Positions 6,903 through 13,736 are shown, counted from the stretch's first letter. The stretch is 32,279 bases of DNA from DASSFZ01 sp036514635 (GCA_036514635.1 DATBWU010000044.1:1-32279), one strand, 5' to 3'. Notes: a model not told the origin generated them from the sequence alone. Translations and numbers: made by a program.

Positions 6903-8066
6903 ATGGCTGAATCTAAGAACGGGCGTCACGCCCACATTGTGGGTTGGGGCAAGTACGTCCCGAGCAAAGTGCTGACCAACGCCGATCTGGCGCAGATCGT
7001 CGATACCAGCGACGAGTGGATCGTGACACGCACCGGCATTCACGAGCGGCGCATCGCCGGGCCAAAGGATACCAGTGCGTCGATGGGATTGATTGCCGCG
7101 AAGGAAGCCCTGGAGCACGCCGGCGTCCGCCCGCACGAAGTCGATCTGATCATCGTCGCGACCGCCACGCCGGAATATGCCTTCCCTGCGACGGCCTGCC
7201 TGATTCAGGACGCGCTGGGCGCGGTGAACGCGGGCGCGTTCGATCTGTCGGCGGGCTGCACCGGTTTTATGTACGCGCTGGCCGTCGGCGCGCAAGCGAT
7301 TCAGTCGGGCGCGCACAAAATCGTGCTGGTCATCGGATCGGAGACGCTCAGCCGCATCATGGACTGGAAAGACCGGTCGACGTGCGTGCTGTTCGGGGAC
7401 GGGGCAGGTGCGATCGTGCTGAGCGCGGGCAACTCATCCGGCGGCATTTTATCGACAATCTGCCGCTCCGATGGCTCCGGCGGCGATCTGCTGATCGTCC
7501 CCGGCGGCGGCAGCCGGTGTCCCACTTCGCACCAGACCGTCGATCAGGGTCTGCACTTCATCAAGATGAACGGGCGCGAGGTGTTTCGCTTCGCGGCGCG
7601 AGTCATGGACAAATCGGCGCGCGAAGTGGCGGCCCGCGCGGGCATTGACATCGGCGACGTGCAGTTGATCATTCCGCATCAAGCCAACTTGCGCATCATC
7701 CGGGCCGCCGCGCGCGCACTCGATCTGCCCGAAGAACGGTTCTTCATCAACCTTCAGTATTACGGAAACACGTCCAGCGCCAGCATTCCGATCGCCATCT
7801 GCGAAGCCGTGGAACAGGGCAAGTTGAACCCCGGCGATCATTGTATTCTAGTCGGTTTCGGCGCAGGACTGACGTGGGCCGCCACGCTGGTCAAGTGGGG
7901 CGCGCCGAAGCCGCTGCACGAAATGACCCGGTTCGAGCGAATCTACGCGCGGCTGTTGTACCTCGGCGCGGGTATTCGTTCGCGGCTGATGCGCGCGCTG
8001 CTCCGCATCGAGAGTGCGTTGCCCTTACCCAGGAGCAGTGACAGGAACGGCAAGCGGAAGAAGTAA
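6903..8066 (+). CDS. fabH: Beta-ketoacyl-ACP synthase III (FabH) with C-terminal extension
   Basis: 387 aa from the ATG at 6903, with AGAGGT 5 nt upstream. Catalytic residues are C119 (LSAGCTGF), H259 (IIPHQAN) and N289 (YGNTSSAS). FabH condenses acetyl- or branched acyl-CoA with malonyl-ACP to start fatty acid synthesis. Family members usually end near residue 330 (here TLVKWG, 328-333); this one carries about 54 further residues, basic and with a hydrophobic patch (YARLLYLGAGIRSRLMRALLRIE). The last 42 bp overlap the 3' end of the convergent thioredoxin gene. The extension may be a membrane-association tail or the result of stop-codon loss. Confidence 0.96.
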   Translation: MAESKNGRHAHIVGWGKYVPSKVLTNADLAQIVDTSDEWIVTRTGIHERRIAGPKDTSASMGLIAAKEALEHAGVRPHEVDLIIVATATPEYAFPATACLIQDALGAVNAGAFDLSAGCTGFMYALAVGAQAIQSGAHKIVLVIGSETLSRIMDWKDRSTCVLFGDGAGAIVLSAGNSSGGILSTICRSDGSGGDLLIVPGGGSRCPTSHQTVDQGLHFIKMNGREVFRFAARVMDKSAREVAARAGIDIGDVQLIIPHQANLRIIRAAARALDLPEERFFINLQYYGNTSSASIPIAICEAVEQGKLNPGDHCILVGFGAGLTWAATLVKWGAPKPLHEMTRFERIYARLLYLGAGIRSRLMRALLRIESALPLPRSSDRNGKRKK

Positions 8067-8396
8067 CAGATTCGCCAGCACTGCCTCGATGCGTTGCTTG
8101 ATCATCGGATACGGTGCAGCCCCCACGATGCGATCGACCACCTGCCCATCGCGCACAAACAGTAACGTCGGGATACCCTGCACGCCGTACTTCATGGCGT
8201 ACTCGGCGTTGTCGTCGGTGTTGACCTTCGCCACCAGAATCTTACCCGCGTACTCGCCGGCCAGTTTCTCCAGCGTCGGCGCGACCATGCGGCACGGCCC
8301 ACACCACGGCGCCCAGAAATCGACCAGCACCGGAATCGTGCTCTGCAACACCGCCTGCTCAAAAGCCGCATCGCTCACGTGAATCGGTTCGTTCAT
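8025..8396 (-). CDS. trxA: Thioredoxin
   Basis: 123 aa. The active site is W31-C32-G-P-C35, preceded by VLVDFWAP, with the cis-Pro in GIPTLL; a classic soluble thioredoxin that reduces disulfides. The ATG at 8396 has GGAGGA upstream, and that Shine-Dalgarno overlaps the end of the osmC reading frame (gap 4 bp), so translation is probably coupled. The last dozen residues (LLLLPLAVPVTAPG) go beyond the usual end and are encoded in the 42 bp that overlap fabH on the other strand. Last gene of the csoR-osmC-trx operon, which suggests a thiol or disulfide repair role in that response. Confidence 0.95.
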   Translation of the reverse strand: MNEPIHVSDAAFEQAVLQSTIPVLVDFWAPWCGPCRMVAPTLEKLAGEYAGKILVAKVNTDDNAEYAMKYGVQGIPTLLFVRDGQVVDRIVGAAPYPMIKQRIEAVLANLLLLPLAVPVTAPG

Positions 8397-8400
8397 CGTC

Positions 8401-8808
8401 TCATTCCTCCATAATCGTATACGAATGGGTAATCTCCGCTACGCCTCGAACCGTCGTCGAAACGGAACAATACTTTTCTTGCGACAGTTCAATGGCCTGC
8501 TCGACCGACTTGGGCGTCAGGCCCCTGCCGCGCAGCATGTACTCGATGTGAATCTTCCGGTACGTCCACGGCGGATCGGCATCCTGCGCGCCGCTGATTT
8601 TAATATCCAGGCTGCGCAGATCGATCCGCTTCTTCTGCAAGATGCCCACCACATCCACCGCCGAGCACGCGCCGACTGCGATCAGCAGCATATCGGTCGG
8701 TCGCACGCCAACGCCTTCCTTCTTGGTCGACATCACCACCGAGTGCTGCGTGCTGTCAATCCCTACAAAGCGTTCTCCCCCAATCCACTGCACCGTCACT
8801 TCCGCCAT
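8401..8808 (-). CDS. OsmC-family peroxiredoxin-like protein
   Basis: 135 aa from the ATG at 8808, with GGGAG upstream. The OsmC/Ohr fold is indicated by GVRPTDMLLIAVGACSAVDV with C48, and the second cysteine C114 in SQEKYCSV, plus the RGRGLTPKSVEQAI helix. Members reduce organic hydroperoxides through the two cysteines, or in YhfA-like branches act on other thiol chemistry. It sits 19 bp after csoR and 4 bp before trx, so thioredoxin is a plausible reductant. Whether the physiological substrate is a peroxide or a persulfide cannot be told from sequence. Confidence 0.92.
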   Translation of the reverse strand: MAEVTVQWIGGERFVGIDSTQHSVVMSTKKEGVGVRPTDMLLIAVGACSAVDVVGILQKKRIDLRSLDIKISGAQDADPPWTYRKIHIEYMLRGRGLTPKSVEQAIELSQEKYCSVSTTVRGVAEITHSYTIMEE

Positions 8809-8827
8809 ATCATCTCCCGACAATCGA

Positions 8828-9094
8828 CTACGCTTTCTCCAGCACACTCAACAGGCTATCCAATACCTCTTGGGGCGATGCAGCATCTGCCGATTTCAGC
8901 AGGCAAGCCGAGGCGTGCTCGCGAATCAGGGCCAGGCTCGTTTGCTGCGCCGCGGCGCGAATCGCCGCCAACTGCTGCAAAATCTCACGGCAATCGCGCT
9001 CCTCGTCGAGCATTCTCTGCACACCGCGCACCTGCCCTTCCAGGCGCTTCAACCGCTTGAGCACATCCGCCTTCACTTCAGGTGACATCTTCAT
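8828..9094 (-). CDS. csoR: CsoR-type metal-sensing transcriptional repressor
   Basis: 88 aa from the ATG at 9094; longer in-frame starts would overlap the upstream zinc-ribbon ORF in another frame. All-helical DUF156 family: VLKRLKRLEGQVRGVQRML, then DCREILQQLAAIRAA. The Cu(I) ligands of CsoR (Cys36, His61, Cys65 in M. tuberculosis) line up with C35, H60 and C64, that is the C-H-C set rather than the His-rich RcnR or His-less CstR pattern. Copper binding to such tetramers releases the operator. A 26 bp AT-rich palindrome with a central G run upstream (9239-9264) fits as its operator. Governs osmC and trx downstream and probably the divergent gene. Confidence 0.93.
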   Translation of the reverse strand: MKMSPEVKADVLKRLKRLEGQVRGVQRMLDEERDCREILQQLAAIRAAAQQTSLALIREHASACLLKSADAASPQEVLDSLLSVLEKA

Positions 9095-9117
9095 AACTAC
9101 CCCCGCTCCACTTGCCC

Positions 9118-9216
9118 CTACTTCGGGCATTCGACTTCCTCTGGCCGCGTCAACATCCGAACCAGCTGTTCGAACCGCTCGCCGCAATCCTGGCACTCGT
9201 ATTCAAAAATCGGCAT
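9118..9216 (-). pseudogene. Truncated FmdB-type zinc-ribbon ORF upstream of csoR
   Basis: 32 codons: the start MPIFEYECQDCGERFE is typical of the FmdB putative regulatory family, followed by LTRPEEVECPK and then TAG. In the family the second knuckle reads CPKCG; here the stop stands exactly where the fourth zinc cysteine should be, and the next codons (GQVERG) resemble what would follow, ending at a second TAG just before the csoR ATG. It is therefore either a recently broken gene or a natural three-cysteine mini-protein or leader peptide. First ORF of the csoR transcript, about 35 nt after the predicted start site. Too short for routine gene calling. Confidence 0.6.
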
Positions 9217-9221
9217 ATCCC

Positions 9222-9250
9222 TTGACACCTCGATCGTTATATACTATACT
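9222..9250 (+). promoter_or_regulatory. Promoter of the methyltransferase-like gene
   Basis: Plus strand: -35 TTGACA (9222-9227), exactly 17 bp, -10 TATACT (9245-9250). The -10 lies inside the palindromic operator. Transcription would start near 9257 and read into the gene at 9339 (or 9306). Confidence 0.8.
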
Positions 9251-9264
9251 GGGGTATAGTATAT
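9239..9264. promoter_or_regulatory. Putative CsoR operator, 11 bp perfect arms
   Basis: ATATACTATAC (9239-9249) and GTATAGTATAT (9254-9264) are perfect complements around TGGG. The GGGGTATA element resembles known CsoR-type operators. It covers the -10 boxes of both divergent promoters. An outer pair, ATCCCTTGACA (9217-9227) and TGTCAAGGGAT (9281-9291), is also a perfect 11 bp inverted repeat carrying both -35 boxes. Confidence 0.8.
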
Positions 9265-9286
9265 CGCGGGATGGCTGATTTGTCAA
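9258..9286 (-). promoter_or_regulatory. Promoter of the zinc-ribbon-csoR-osmC-trx operon
   Basis: Minus strand: -35 TTGACA (9286-9281), exactly 17 bp, -10 TATACT (9263-9258). Same hexamers and spacing as the divergent promoter, with the -10 in the right arm of the operator, the layout expected for autorepression by CsoR. Confidence 0.82.
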
Positions 9287-9338
9287 GGGATTCCGCACGC
9301 TTTTGATGGATACCTCGACACTTCAAGGGTGGCAACGG

Positions 9339-9980
9339 ATGGCTGAACCGCTCCTGATCCTCGCTTCTATGCTCGGCTTCGGTGCAGTGCACAGTCTGCT
9401 GGCCTCGCGCACGGCGAAGGCGTTCGCCCGGTACGTATTCGGCGAGCGACATGCGAACGGCTGGTATCGCCTGATGTACAACCTGTTTGCCGTGGCCTCG
9501 CTTCTGCCGACCCTGGCTCTGGCGATTGCCCTTCCCGACCGCGAGCTGTATCGCATCCCGCCGCCATTTGCGTTCTTCGCATTGGGCATTCAAGCGCTGG
9601 CCGCGCTGGGCATGGCTTATAGCGTCCATCAACTCGACGTCTTGCACTTCTCCGGGCTTAAGCAGTGGCTGGGCTGGCTGAATCGCGTCGAAGTCCACAG
9701 CGAATCGGACACATCGACCAGCCGCCTCGTCGTCGATGGTCTGCACCGCTACGTCCGCCATCCGCTGTACACGTGCAGCCTGATTGTGCTGTGGCTGATC
9801 ACGCCGATGACGGTCAACCGGTTGGCGCTGGTCATCGGCGTGACGGCGTACTTTTACATCGGGTCGATTTTCGAGGAACGCAAGCTGGTTGCAGAGTTTG
9901 GAGACGCTTATCGCGACTACCAGCACCGCGTACCCCGGTTGATCCCCAGAATTCGCCCAACATTCACAGCGTCTTCATAA
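9339..9980 (+). CDS. Isoprenylcysteine carboxyl methyltransferase / NnrU-like membrane protein
   Basis: 213 aa from the ATG at 9339, which has AAGGGT about 9 nt upstream; an ATG at 9306 without a good ribosome site would add 11 residues. Four to five hydrophobic segments. The C-terminal signature GLHRYVRHPLYT (RHPLYT at 140-145), then IFEERKLVAEFGDAYRDYQHRVPRLIP (from about 178), is that of the ICMT/PEMT membrane methyltransferase superfamily, which binds S-adenosylmethionine at this site. The methyl acceptor is unknown; NnrU-type relatives act near nitrogen oxide metabolism. It faces csoR and shares its operator, so metal-dependent expression is likely. Confidence 0.85.
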   Translation: MAEPLLILASMLGFGAVHSLLASRTAKAFARYVFGERHANGWYRLMYNLFAVASLLPTLALAIALPDRELYRIPPPFAFFALGIQALAALGMAYSVHQLDVLHFSGLKQWLGWLNRVEVHSESDTSTSRLVVDGLHRYVRHPLYTCSLIVLWLITPMTVNRLALVIGVTAYFYIGSIFEERKLVAEFGDAYRDYQHRVPRLIPRIRPTFTASS

Positions 9981-10049
9981 GTTCTGAATAAGTTTCCGCT
10001 ATCCTTCAGGCCAAGAAAACGACGCGGAAACGCGCAAGGAGATTGTGAC

Positions 10050-10562
10050 ATGAAGAAGACGCTGGTAATTGTGGCGACGGTGATTGGTGTGATCGTGCTG
10101 GGCAACGTGCTCCTCGCATCGGCGCAAGGCCCTGGCCCGAACGCCGACTGGATGACGCAGATGCACGAGGCGGTGTGGACAGCCGTGGCGAAGGAACTCG
10201 GCCTGACCTACGATGAACTGGTGGCGGCGACGCAGAGCGGCAAAACGATCTGGCAGCTCGCCGACGAGAAGGGTGTATCGATCGAGCGACTGCGCGAGGT
10301 GATGCTGGAAGCGCGCGAAGCGGCACTGGCCGACCTGGTGAAGCAGGGCGTGATCACGCAGGAGCAGGCCGATTGGATGCTCAGCCACTCACAGGGTATG
10401 ATGGGCAACGGATTCGGCCCTTGCGACTCCGGCCCCGGCATGATGAACGGGCGCGGCATGATGAATGGGAGCGGCCCGATGCACGGGCGCGGGATGATGA
10501 ACGGCTTCGGCCCGATGCATCCCTGGAACAACCAGCCCGTACAACCAGACTCCAACGGCTAA
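10050..10562 (+). CDS. Secreted protein with Met/His-rich, probably metal-binding C-terminus
   Basis: 170 aa, start ATG at 10050 after AAGGAGATTGTGAC. Residues 1-25 are a signal peptide (K2K3, hydrophobic core, ASA before Q26). Residues 30-112 are helical, with two short repeats of the LGLTYDELVAATQSGKTIWQLADEKGVS / LADLVKQGVITQEQADWML kind. Residues 113-155 are built of Gly-Met-Met-Asn-Gly units with three GPMH/GPCD variants: many Met, several His and one Cys, which suits Cu(I) binding outside the cytoplasm (inference). It lies between the CsoR-linked gene and a two-component system whose sensor loop has the same MMG composition. Not a family I can name with certainty. Confidence 0.85.
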   Translation: MKKTLVIVATVIGVIVLGNVLLASAQGPGPNADWMTQMHEAVWTAVAKELGLTYDELVAATQSGKTIWQLADEKGVSIERLREVMLEAREAALADLVKQGVITQEQADWMLSHSQGMMGNGFGPCDSGPGMMNGRGMMNGSGPMHGRGMMNGFGPMHPWNNQPVQPDSNG

Positions 10563-10582
10563 TCCGCTCACTCCTCCCTGAA

Positions 10583-10616
10583 AACCTCCCGCCGACTTTA
10601 GAGCCGGCGGGAGGTT
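10583..10616 (+). terminator. Stem-loop, probable terminator after the Met-rich gene
   Basis: AACCTCCCGCCG (10583-10594) pairs perfectly with CGGCGGGAGGTT (10605-10616) around 10 nt, 20 bp after the stop. The following CGTGTTT is only a weak T-tract, so termination strength is uncertain. Confidence 0.6.
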
Positions 10617-10621
10617 CGTGT

Positions 10622-10650
10622 TTGACGAAGCACCCCAATAGGCTTATCCT
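10622..10650 (+). promoter_or_regulatory. Promoter of the two-component system, apparently leaderless
   Basis: -35 TTGACG (10622-10627), 17 bp, -10 TATCCT (10645-10650). The expected start site (about 10657-10658) coincides with the A of the ATG at 10658, and there is no Shine-Dalgarno, so the mRNA may lack a leader. Confidence 0.6.
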
Positions 10651-10657
10651 AACGCTT

Positions 10658-11350
10658 ATGAGCGCGAAGATTCTGGTCGTGGACGACGAGCCCGAGATCG
10701 TCAAGGTATTGCGCGCCTATCTTGAGCAGGGCGGCTACCGGGTAGTGACAGCCTTCGACGGGCAGGAGGCGCTGACTCTGTTCCGCCACGAGAAACCCGA
10801 TATGGTCATCCTCGACCTCAATCTGCCGAAGATCGATGGGCTGGATGTGTGCCGGACGATTCGCAAAGAGAGCAATACGCCGGTCATCATGCTTACGGCG
10901 CGCGTCGAAGAGGCCGATCGGCTGATCGGGCTGGAGCTGGGTGCGGACGATTACGTGGTCAAGCCGTTCAGTCCGCGCGAGATGGTGGCGCGGGTGCGAG
11001 CCGTGCTGCGCCGGTCGCAGGCCGCACCGCAGCCCCCGCACACGATCGTCGCGGGCGACGTCACGCTCGATCTGGATCGACACACGGTCAGCGCCGGCGG
11101 GCAACCCGTGGAGTTGACACCGACCGAGTTCAACCTGCTGACGGCGATGGCCTCGCAGCCGGGACGCGCCTTCTCGCGCATGGACTTACTGGACGCGGCG
11201 CAGGGTGAAACGTTTGAAGGCTACGAGCGGACGATCGACGTTCACATCAGGAACCTGCGACAGAAACTCGAACGCGATCCGAAGCACCCGGAACGCATCC
11301 TGACGGTGTACGGCATCGGCTACAAGTTCAACGACCAAATCTCGAAATGA
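10658..11350 (+). CDS. OmpR/PhoB-family response regulator
   Basis: 230 aa from ATG 10658 (MSAKILVVDDE). Receiver domain 1-120: acidic pocket D9/D10, phospho-acceptor D53 (ILDLNLP), T80 and K102 (VVKPF). C-terminal winged helix about 130-228 with ELTPTEFNLL, EGYERTIDVHIRNLRQKL and VYGIGYKF, typical of OmpR/PhoB DNA-binding. Partner of the histidine kinase that starts 113 bp downstream. Likely targets include the adjacent Met-rich secreted protein (inference). Its TGA stop forms the first bases of a hairpin repeat. Confidence 0.96.
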   Translation: MSAKILVVDDEPEIVKVLRAYLEQGGYRVVTAFDGQEALTLFRHEKPDMVILDLNLPKIDGLDVCRTIRKESNTPVIMLTARVEEADRLIGLELGADDYVVKPFSPREMVARVRAVLRRSQAAPQPPHTIVAGDVTLDLDRHTVSAGGQPVELTPTEFNLLTAMASQPGRAFSRMDLLDAAQGETFEGYERTIDVHIRNLRQKLERDPKHPERILTVYGIGYKFNDQISK

Positions 11351-11451
11351 TCCACGAAGAACACGAAGGTACATGAAAGGATTCTCAGTAGATCGCGGAT
11401 CGCCGGCTGAAGTCGGCGTTCCATCGTGTCGCTTCGCGTCCTTCGTGGATC
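11349..11451. repeat. ACGAAG-type hairpin between response regulator and kinase
   Basis: GATCCACGAAGAACACGAAG (11349-11368) faces a right arm ending CCTTCGTGGATC (11451). Between them lies a small palindrome CGCCGGCT-GA-AGTCGGCG (11401-11418). It begins at the response regulator stop codon and ends 12 nt before the kinase ATG. Confidence 0.7.
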
Positions 11452-11463
11452 GGAAAACACACA

Positions 11464-12591
11464 ATGAAACTGAGTCTGTTCTGGAAACTTATGCTGGCCT
11501 TCGCGGTCGTCGTGCTGATCAGCCTGAGTGCGGTGGTCTTCCTCGCCAATCAGGTGGCAACGAGCGAATTGCACCGCTTCATGATGGGCGACCTCGACGA
11601 CCAGGGCAGCGGCATGGGCCAGGGCGGGATGATGGGACGCGGGCCACAGTTGGCGCAGCAGGTGCTGCTGGAGCGCGTGAGTGGCGTGGTTCTGACGGGC
11701 GGAGCGATCGCACTGCTGGCCGCGCTGGGTGTGGGCTACGTCGTGTTCCGTGGCATCACCCGTCCGGTCGAGAAGCTGACGCGGGCGGCGCAGGCCGTAT
11801 CGGGCGGCGATCTGTCGGCGCGCGTGACGATCGAGTCGGGCGACGAGCTGGCCGATTTGGGATCGACGTTCAACACGATGGCCGACAATCTCCAGCGCGG
11901 CGAGCAACTCCGCCGCGATATGACCGCCGACATCGCACACGAGCTCCGCACGCCGCTGGCCGTGATCCAAAGCAACCTCGAAGCACTGCTGGACGGTATC
12001 TATCCGCTCGACGCCGAGCATCTATCGAACGTGTTGGCGCAGACGAAGGTGCTGACGCGGCTGGTGGAAGACCTGCGGGTGCTGGCCCTGGCCGAGGCCG
12101 GGCAACTGCCGCTCGATCGGCGGCCGGCCGATGCAGGCGGGCTGGCGGTCATGGTCGCATCGGCTTTCAGGCCGCGCGCGGCGGAAAAAGGCGTGTCGAT
12201 CGAAACCGACATCGCCCCGAACTTGCCGCCGGCATCGCTCGATACACAGCGCATGTATCAGGTGCTCTCGAATCTGATCGACAACGCCATCCGCCACACG
12301 CCGGGCGGCGGCCAGATCGTCGTCGGCGCGCGGTTAGACGGCGACCATCACATCGCGTTGAGCGTCAGCGATACCGGCAGCGGCATCGCCGCCGAGGACC
12401 TGCCATTCATTTTCGAACGGTTCTACCGCGCCGACAGATCGCGCGCGCGTGGCGAGGGGGGATCGGGACTAGGGCTGGCGATTGCCAAGACCATCGTCGT
12501 CGCACACGGCGGGGCAATTCACGCGAAAAGCGAAGTGGGAAAGGGAACGCGCGTCGATGTATTGCTGCCAGCGCTTTCAGCCGGGAGATAG
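11464..12591 (+). CDS. Sensor histidine kinase with Met/Gly-rich extracytoplasmic loop
   Basis: 375 aa. TM1 about 8-30, external loop about 31-72, TM2 about 73-95, HAMP 96-148, dimerisation/phosphoacceptor H159 in DIAHELRTPL, ATPase with N270/N274 (N box), D303-T-G-S-G (G1) and GGSGLGLAI (332-340). The short loop holds FMMGDLDDQGSGMGQGGMMGRG, a run of Met and Gly with few other residues, resembling the tail of the secreted protein encoded upstream. Met clusters bind Cu(I) or Ag(I) in other periplasmic proteins, so metal sensing is a reasonable inference. Kinase assignment is firm. Ends 27 bp from the convergent lipid kinase gene. Confidence 0.96.
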   Translation: MKLSLFWKLMLAFAVVVLISLSAVVFLANQVATSELHRFMMGDLDDQGSGMGQGGMMGRGPQLAQQVLLERVSGVVLTGGAIALLAALGVGYVVFRGITRPVEKLTRAAQAVSGGDLSARVTIESGDELADLGSTFNTMADNLQRGEQLRRDMTADIAHELRTPLAVIQSNLEALLDGIYPLDAEHLSNVLAQTKVLTRLVEDLRVLALAEAGQLPLDRRPADAGGLAVMVASAFRPRAAEKGVSIETDIAPNLPPASLDTQRMYQVLSNLIDNAIRHTPGGGQIVVGARLDGDHHIALSVSDTGSGIAAEDLPFIFERFYRADRSRARGEGGSGLGLAIAKTIVVAHGGAIHAKSEVGKGTRVDVLLPALSAGR

Positions 12592-12618
12592 ATTTTCTGG
12601 GTCTTCATGACTTCAACA

Positions 12619-13530
12619 TCAACACAGCACCTTCAATGCCTTCGGCAGCATCTTGAAAGTGGCTGGCGCTTCGCCGACCAGTTCGCCTTCGGCCTGTAAA
12701 AACATCCGCTCTTTGGCCTCGACCTTCACTTCGCGCGCGTGCAACTGCGCTACTTTCTTGTGCGTCAGGTGCGTGCCGCGATACAGTCTCGGCAGGTTCA
12801 GCACCACCTCGATCTTCGTCAAGTCGCCCAGCAGGATCACATCGAACAAACCGTCGTCCCATTTTGCGTTCGGTGCGACGAACATCCCCGCGCCGAAGTA
12901 GCGCGCGTTGGCGACGACGACCGAGTTCATTACGCCTTCACGCGCCTGGCCGTCGATCGTCAGCGTGACGTGCTTGTTGTGGTAGGTGATGAGGTTCCGC
13001 AACAACATGGTCTGATACGCCAGCATCCCACCGCTCTTCCCTGCCCGGTTGACGCGATCTGCCACCTCGCCGTCGAAGCCGAGGCCGGCGATGTTGGCGA
13101 AGTAGCGCGTGATCGACTGCCCGCCACGCACGCAATCGACACGCCCGATGTCCAGCGCCTGCGGCTGGGCCTTGCGCAGCAGGTAAATCGCCGCCGTCAG
13201 CGGATTGCGTGGAATGCCCAGCGCGCGGGCGAAGTCGGAGCCGGTGCCGACGGGCAGAATCCCCAGCGTCACCTCGGCGACTGCCGCATCATCCACGATC
13301 AATCCATTGACGACTTCATTCAGTGTCCCATCGCCGCCGACGACGAGGATCGTTTTTGCGCCGCCCAGCGCCGCCGCGCGGGCGAGACGCGCAGCATGGC
13401 CTGGCTCACGCGTGAACTCGACATCGAACAGGCCACCTTCGGCGCGCAGGCGCGCATCGAGGCCAGGCCAGCGCCGGCCCGTTTTGCCCGCGCCGGATGC
13501 CGGATTGACAATCACAAATGTGTCGGCCAT
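12619..13530 (-). CDS. Diacylglycerol/lipid kinase family protein (YegS/DagK-like)
   Basis: 303 aa; ATG 13530 with GGGGAG upstream. The DAGK catalytic domain shows IVNPASGAGK (7-16), the nucleotide-binding GGDGT (65-69) followed by NEVVNGL, and LPVGTGSDFARALG. The C-terminal half includes IAGLGFDGEVA and ends FLQAEGELVGEAPATFKMLPKALKVL, as in YegS/DgkB. It phosphorylates diacylglycerol or a related lipid with ATP at the membrane; the exact lipid is not readable. A TATAAT on the minus strand at 13565-13560 lies in a direct repeat and would give a leader of about 23 nt. Confidence 0.93.
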   Translation of the reverse strand: MADTFVIVNPASGAGKTGRRWPGLDARLRAEGGLFDVEFTREPGHAARLARAAALGGAKTILVVGGDGTLNEVVNGLIVDDAAVAEVTLGILPVGTGSDFARALGIPRNPLTAAIYLLRKAQPQALDIGRVDCVRGGQSITRYFANIAGLGFDGEVADRVNRAGKSGGMLAYQTMLLRNLITYHNKHVTLTIDGQAREGVMNSVVVANARYFGAGMFVAPNAKWDDGLFDVILLGDLTKIEVVLNLPRLYRGTHLTHKKVAQLHAREVKVEAKERMFLQAEGELVGEAPATFKMLPKALKVLC

Positions 13531-13548
13531 GACCGTTCTCCCCGCGAG

Positions 13549-13697
13549 AGGTAGAGACGATTATATCCAGGCCAGTCCAAGTGCTCCAGGCCCGCGTCCT
13601 CGCGGGCCGACCGCGCGGACGCGGTCGGCGCGAGCATTCAAGATGTGTGCAATCACCAGGTAGAGACGATTATATCCGGGCCAGTCGAAAGTTCCAG
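13549..13697. repeat. Direct repeat (about 40 bp, spacing 109 bp) flanking a palindromic insert
   Basis: Copies at 13549-13588 and 13658-13697 share AGGTAGAGACGATTATATCC and most of the next 20 bases. Each carries TATAAT on the minus strand; the first is placed to serve the lipid kinase. The palindromes at 13590-13628 lie between them. It may be a duplicated promoter segment or target duplication. Confidence 0.75.
13590..13628. repeat. Paired palindromes with CGCGTCCTCGCG core
   Basis: GCCCGCG-TCCT-CGCGGGC (13590-13607) is followed by CCGACCGCG-CGGA-CGCGGTCGG (13607-13628). The same two-hairpin design with different flanking stem bases recurs at 18357-18405, 22686-22730 and in 26689-26839. 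Confidence 0.75.
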
Positions 13698-13708
13698 CCG
13701 TCGCCGCA

Positions 13709-13736
13709 TTGACCGATTCGGCGCATCCAGTATAAT
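13709..13736 (+). promoter_or_regulatory. Promoter of the amino-acid-binding lipoprotein gene
   Basis: -35 TTGACC (13709-13714), 16 bp, -10 TATAAT (13731-13736). Expected start near 13743, leader about 32 nt, containing GGAG (13765-13768) before the GTG at 13775. Confidence 0.7.

Noticed and set aside
9118..9120. TAG in the zinc-ribbon ORF as a pyrrolysine codon
   Set aside because: No pyl genes are visible, the position should be cysteine, and a second TAG follows six codons later.
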